Positions 59,847 to 64,000 of a DNA stretch of 64,000 bases are shown piece after piece. This stretch comes from Daejeonella sp. Lineage in GTDB: Bacteria; Bacteroidota; Bacteroidia; Sphingobacteriales; Sphingobacteriaceae. The stretch is from positions 1 through 64,000 of the forward strand of contig NZ_JAUXXZ010000031.1 of assembly GCF_030684675.1 (NCBI RefSeq). Reading direction: 5' to 3'. The notes below the pieces were generated by a model that was given only the letters and a program-made list of their open reading frames with translations, searched no databases and was not told the origin of the DNA. Position 1 is the first letter of the stretch; each line of letters starts with the position of its first letter. Both the position numbers and the translations under genes were made by a program.

Positions 59847-60593
59847 ATGAAAATTGAATTTAAAGATCAGGTGGGAATTATTACCGGAGCTGCCTCCGGT
59901 TTAGGTCAGGCTATCGCCTTGAACTTATCAAAAAAGGGTGTAAAACTTGCCTTATTTGATAGGGATACAAATGGTTTACAAAAAACAAGGAACCTGTTGG
60001 CAGGGGAGTCAGAAATCTATGTTTTAGATATTACAAATGAAGCAGAAGTTGCAGATTCAATTAACAAAGTAAATGAGCATTTTGGCAGGATTGATATTCT
60101 GGTCAATTGTGCAGGTATTGTTGGAAAAACAAATATCCTTAGTCATGAAGTTGAGGCTGAAAATATGCAATTGGTTCTTAATGTGAATCTGATGGGATCA
60201 TTTTATACCTCTAAATACGCAATACCAAAAATGCTTAAGAATAATTATGGAAGGGTTCTTCACATAGCCTCCATTTCGGGTAAGGAAGGCAATGCCGGAA
60301 TGCTTGCCTATTCTACATCCAAAGCTGCCGTAATTGGTATGACCAAAGTGCAGGGTAAAGAATATGCTGAGACGGGAGTTACTATCAACGCACTTGCACC
60401 TGCAGTAATTCGTACCGCAATGGTTGAATCCCTGCCTGATGAACAGGTGAAATATATGACTGATAAAATTCCGATGAAACGATGCGGGACTTTGGAAGAG
60501 GCGGCATCAACTGCTGCTTTCATCGTATCGCCTGAAGCAAGTTTTTCTACGGCATTTACCTTCGATCTTTCAGGTGGAAGAGCAACTTATTAA
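59847..60593 (+). CDS. SDR-family NAD(P)-dependent oxidoreductase (FabG/KduD-like)
   Basis: VGIITGAASGLGQAIA, ILVNCAGIVG, YSTSKAAVIG motifs. Confidence 0.85.
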   Translation: MKIEFKDQVGIITGAASGLGQAIALNLSKKGVKLALFDRDTNGLQKTRNLLAGESEIYVLDITNEAEVADSINKVNEHFGRIDILVNCAGIVGKTNILSHEVEAENMQLVLNVNLMGSFYTSKYAIPKMLKNNYGRVLHIASISGKEGNAGMLAYSTSKAAVIGMTKVQGKEYAETGVTINALAPAVIRTAMVESLPDEQVKYMTDKIPMKRCGTLEEAASTAAFIVSPEASFSTAFTFDLSGGRATY

Positions 60594-60630
60594 ATTTAAA
60601 CACAAAACAATTAATAAATAGAAAAATACG

Positions 60631-60658
60631 ACAGGATCCCCGGCTCCTGTTATTTTTT
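60631..60658 (+). terminator. Intrinsic terminator-like hairpin ACAGGATCCCCGGCTCCTGT-TATTTTTT
   Basis: Stem plus T6; lies only 17 nt before the next ATG. Confidence 0.55.
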
Positions 60659-60674
60659 CCTAATCTGATAATTT

Positions 60675-61454
60675 ATGTATTGGGATCAACTTACATCCGT
60701 ACAGCTCGCTGCTCTGGATAAACAAACTCCTGTTCTCTTGAACATTGCTGCCATTGAGCAACATGGAGCCCACTTGCCGGTAGCTACAGACAGATTGATT
60801 GGGGAACATTTTTCAAGCCTGCTTAATAATGAAATAGGTGATAAAGTTCTGATTCTGCCAATTGTTGCAGTTGGATGTTCAGATCATCACATGGGCTTTT
60901 GCGGAACTCTTACACTCAGTCATCATACATTTGCGGCTGTTGTGAAAGAAATTATACAATCTGTTTTAAACCATGGATTTTATAATATTATTCTGCTGAA
61001 CAGCCATGGCGGAAATCAGGGCATTATGCAGGTCATTATTGAACAACTTGGATTTGCCAACCCGAATGCTCATATCCTTGGTGCTTCCTGGTGGAATGTA
61101 GCAAAAGAAGAACTACTGAAAATCACAGAAACAGGTCCTGGGGGCACCGGCCATGCTTGCGAATTTGAAACTTCTTTGATGAAGGTTATTGGCCCGCACT
61201 TAGTTCAGGAATCATTGATAAAGCCTGGAGCCAATGTACCGGCATTTCCTTCGGTGGAAGGAGATTTGCTATCCGGCCCCAAAATTTCCTTTTATCGCAC
61301 GATGAAGGAGTTGACTCCCAATGGTGTTTATGGTGATCCAACCAAATCCTCTGCTGAAAAAGGGGTTCGTATTGGTGAATGTGTTACAGCCGCTTTAAAA
61401 CAATTGGTATCAGATATCTATAAACTGAAGGGGAGAAAATACACTAAATCCTGA
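60675..61454 (+). CDS. Creatininase-family protein (creatinine amidohydrolase-like)
   Basis: PVLLNIAAIEQHGAHLPVATDRLIGE; LLNSHGGNQGIMQ; GGTGHACEFETSLM metal-site motifs. Confidence 0.85.
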   Translation: MYWDQLTSVQLAALDKQTPVLLNIAAIEQHGAHLPVATDRLIGEHFSSLLNNEIGDKVLILPIVAVGCSDHHMGFCGTLTLSHHTFAAVVKEIIQSVLNHGFYNIILLNSHGGNQGIMQVIIEQLGFANPNAHILGASWWNVAKEELLKITETGPGGTGHACEFETSLMKVIGPHLVQESLIKPGANVPAFPSVEGDLLSGPKISFYRTMKELTPNGVYGDPTKSSAEKGVRIGECVTAALKQLVSDIYKLKGRKYTKS

Positions 61455-61757
61455 TTGTTAAGCTCCTGATTTAATATTGAATTTTTATAGACCTGAGTTC
61501 GAATCTAAGGAAGGTTAAAAGATAGGGTTATAATTATCCAGATAAGGCTCTGGAGTGTAAATAATTTGATTTAGGAAAGCAATACTTGTGTGTTATAGGC
61601 TAGTTCAGCCCTTTCCTCCGGGGGTAGTTCCGGCAGAAAATCGCGTTCTATTTCAAATTACGAATAGCCGGAAGTTACCTCCTCCGGCAAGGTTTATTTT
61701 ACCCTGAGCTGTTTTTCATTGGGACGGGCAGCCCGGTTCTGTTGGTGTATTCGCGGT

Positions 61758-61900
61758 GACATTATTTAAGGATTACGATCCTGACGAAAGTGATCCTGAC
61801 GAAAGTCAGGATCTCCTCCATTATTAAAAAAATGCATTGTCATTCTGGCGGAAGATTCTGGCGGAAGCCAGAACCTCCTGCCCCTTAAATAATGACATTG
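61758..61900. repeat. Composite palindromic element with ~15-bp terminal inverted repeats and two internal GNRA-loop hairpins
   Basis: TGACATTATTTAAGG…CCTTAAATAATGACA ends; internal GATCCTGAC-GAAA-GTCAGGATC (61792-61813) and TTCTGGC-GGAA-GCCAGAA (61856-61873). Confidence 0.7.
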
Positions 61901-62098
61901 CGCGCGCGCTAGCTAGGATATTTAATAATTCTGCAGCAAAAATATTGCAGAATACGGGAAACCGGGACAGAAGAGGCACAAACCCTGCTTTCTAAACAAG
62001 AGAAAAATCTTCAATTTTAATTTAATCGGTAAGATTTTATGTCGAACTCTCGCTATAAGGTATAGGTCCTTTTTAATATACAAAGGACCTATTTTATA

Positions 62099-63229
62099 TT
62101 ACTCTTCAGATTTATTTTTAAGAGACATCAGTAGGGTATAGGCTCCTTTTGTCACTATTTCTTTGTCAGCAAAGGCAGCACTATTGATCACCTCTGCATA
62201 TTTATTCTCTTTTACACCGGTTTCAACGGCCTTCATCTCAAATTCCGTTCCTCCCTTTTTAACAAATACATAATCCAGACCTTCGAAACTAACAATTGCT
62301 TCTTCCGGAATGGCGAGGGTTTCATGGCTTTTTATTTCGATCTCAGCATTCATATACATTCCGGGTACTAAGGATTTGTTAAAATTTTCAAAATGACAAT
62401 GAACCTCTGCTGTTCGTTCTGTACTGATATCTCCACTGATCAGGCTAATCTCACATGGATACTTTTTATCAGGCTGATTATTGGTATAGGCCATTAATTT
62501 TTGTCCTTTAGAAAGTTTAGCAAGATCCTTTTCAAATATTTTTAAGTTTAAATGTATGTTTGATGGGTCGATAATTTCAAAAAGTATATCCGACGGATTT
62601 ACAAATCGTCCAATATTGACATTCACTTTCGAAACAATACCTCCAATAGGCGAATGCAGAGGAACAGTTCTTGAAATAGTATTCTCAGTAATATTGTTTG
62701 GATTAATATTAATCAGGCGCAGTTTTTGGGCAAGTGAGTTCAGGCTTATAGTTAAAGTACTATAGTCCATCTGAGCCTGCTGAAAGATCTTATCGCTGCT
62801 CGCTTTACTTTGATTTAATTCCCTTTGACGCTCGAGCTCTGCTTTACTAAACACCAGTTTCGATTTGATGGTGAGGTATTCCTGTTGCAGCTGTATGTAT
62901 TGCTGATCCTCCATTATTGCAATGGTTTCGCCTCTTCTAACCTGCATACCGGGTATAAGTCTTGTCGACTTTAAATAGCCGCCCATTGGCATTGATATAG
63001 ATATCATGTTTTGGGGTGGAACATCTATCGTACCACTTGCTTTTAAAACTGAAGCAATACTTCTATTTTCCAGTTTCCCTAAAACGATTCCTGCAGATTT
63101 AAATTGAGCCTCTGTCAGATTCACTATATTTTGGTTTGCATTTGCATCTGCTTTAACCTCTTCCGTAGGACTCTTGGTTCCACAGGCTGTTATTAATAAA
63201 ATAGCAGATAAGATTATAATATTTTTCAT
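62099..63229 (-). CDS. RND-type efflux periplasmic adaptor (HlyD/CusB-like) lipoprotein
   Basis: Lipobox LLITACGT; PQNMISISMPMGGYLKSTRLIPGMQVRRGETIAIMED; GGIVSKVNVNIGRFVNPSDILFEI. Confidence 0.85.
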   Translation of the reverse strand: MKNIIILSAILLITACGTKSPTEEVKADANANQNIVNLTEAQFKSAGIVLGKLENRSIASVLKASGTIDVPPQNMISISMPMGGYLKSTRLIPGMQVRRGETIAIMEDQQYIQLQQEYLTIKSKLVFSKAELERQRELNQSKASSDKIFQQAQMDYSTLTISLNSLAQKLRLININPNNITENTISRTVPLHSPIGGIVSKVNVNIGRFVNPSDILFEIIDPSNIHLNLKIFEKDLAKLSKGQKLMAYTNNQPDKKYPCEISLISGDISTERTAEVHCHFENFNKSLVPGMYMNAEIEIKSHETLAIPEEAIVSFEGLDYVFVKKGGTEFEMKAVETGVKENKYAEVINSAAFADKEIVTKGAYTLLMSLKNKSEE

Positions 63230-63234
63230 TTGAT

Positions 63235-64000
63235 TTATTGTTTTGAGCCTAAATAATTTAAATTAATAATGCTTTCATTTAAAGCCTTTATGATATCCAG
63301 ATAATTATTCCGGATAACTATAGCTTGGTTATTCAGCATTACCCAATCCAGATAATTGATGTCACCGTTTATAAATTGTTTATCAGCCGTTTCACTGATT
63401 GTTTTTGCTTCAGGCAGGGAATTCTTTTCAAAATAATTTGCAGCCTCCAAATAGCTTTCATATTGTGATTGGGCACTTTCATATTGATTTTCAATCGTTT
63501 GAAGCTGATTCTGATATTCATTATCAGCTATCATTTCACGTACTCTTGAAGCATTTACTCTTGCTTTCTGAGCACCGGCAAATATGGGTATCCCAATTCC
63601 GATATGACCCGAATTAAAGCGTTTGGATGGAGAATACAGTGTATTATCTGCACCAGTACCCTGAATACTAGTATTGAAATAGCCTAGACTTAAATCAGGC
63701 AGCATTTTTGATCGCTCCAGAGTGGTATTTGCGGCTGTGATTATCTTCTGCTGATCTGTAATTTTCAATAGGGGATGTTCTTCCAATGCCTGAGATGACA
63801 CCATAACCGGGAGATCAATTCTTAAAGAATTCACTATTGGTTCAAATCGATTCGTAGTGTTTAGAACTAGCTGTAGTTGTAGTTTTGCCAGTTGAATCTC
63901 TTCCTGTAAGGATTTTAATTGCAGAAAGATACCGCCCCGCTGACTTTGCGCCGTTGCTTTCTCTAATACATTGCTCTCACCTGTTTTAAACCTTAAATTG
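63235..64000 (-). CDS. TolC-like outer-membrane efflux protein, N-terminus beyond the window
   Basis: Coiled-coil TolC-like sequence; the frame stays open beyond the listed ATG at 63834 to the window end. Confidence 0.8.
   Translation of the reverse strand, partial: NLRFKTGESNVLEKATAQSQRGGIFLQLKSLQEEIQLAKLQLQLVLNTTNRFEPIVNSLRIDLPVMVSSQALEEHPLLKITDQQKIITAANTTLERSKMLPDLSLGYFNTSIQGTGADNTLYSPSKRFNSGHIGIGIPIFAGAQKARVNASRVREMIADNEYQNQLQTIENQYESAQSQYESYLEAANYFEKNSLPEAKTISETADKQFINGDINYLDWVMLNNQAIVIRNNYLDIIKALNESIINLNYLGSKQ

Noticed and set aside
1-64000. rRNA or tRNA genes, prophage, integrase
   Set aside because: None recognised by eye on either strand; tRNAscan/Infernal would be needed to exclude them formally.

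Overview
The window is a Bacteroidota chromosomal segment, probably Sphingobacteriaceae/Pedobacter-like (inferred from gene style; not checked). It consists almost entirely of same-strand catabolic loci. Block A (~1.3-18.3 kb) holds two amidohydrolases, two secreted heparinase II/III-like lyases, a secreted transglutaminase-like protein, nagA, nagB, a sugar MFS transporter, and uxuB-like SDR plus uxuA. This suggests catabolism of a glycan containing amino sugar and uronate. Block B (~18.5-33.9 kb) is controlled by an ECF sigma/FecR pair with SusC/SusD. It encodes no recognisable glycan-cleaving enzyme; instead it has a Tat-exported SelA-like PLP enzyme, three tandem exported amidohydrolase/deacetylase paralogues, a dicarboxylate/amino-acid symporter, a RidA-family protein and a lone RES-domain protein. 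Block C (~34.2-42.4 kb) has a PKD-domain protein, a PQQ dehydrogenase with an internal cytochrome c motif, an exported class-V PLP enzyme, and a sulfatase overlapping a lipoprotein-type formylglycine-generating enzyme, followed by a small CC-motif lipoprotein. Block D (~42.7-61.5 kb) has a second sigma/FecR/SusC/SusD set, then four tandem ~670-aa Tat-type proteins, an ExuT-like MFS transporter, an SDR and a creatininase-family protein. The most unusual observation is in those four tandem proteins. Each appears to fuse a glycan-lyase-like region to a C-terminal MIP18/DUF59 (SufT/PaaD-like) domain. In all four the usual DPE and Cys-Pro residues are replaced, with an invariant PHRGRP motif at the Cys site. 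The window ends in a minus-strand RND-type efflux adaptor and TolC-like gene. Several palindromic intergenic repeats and a matched pair of pre-susC hairpins are also reported. All family calls come from reading motifs by eye; no searches were run.
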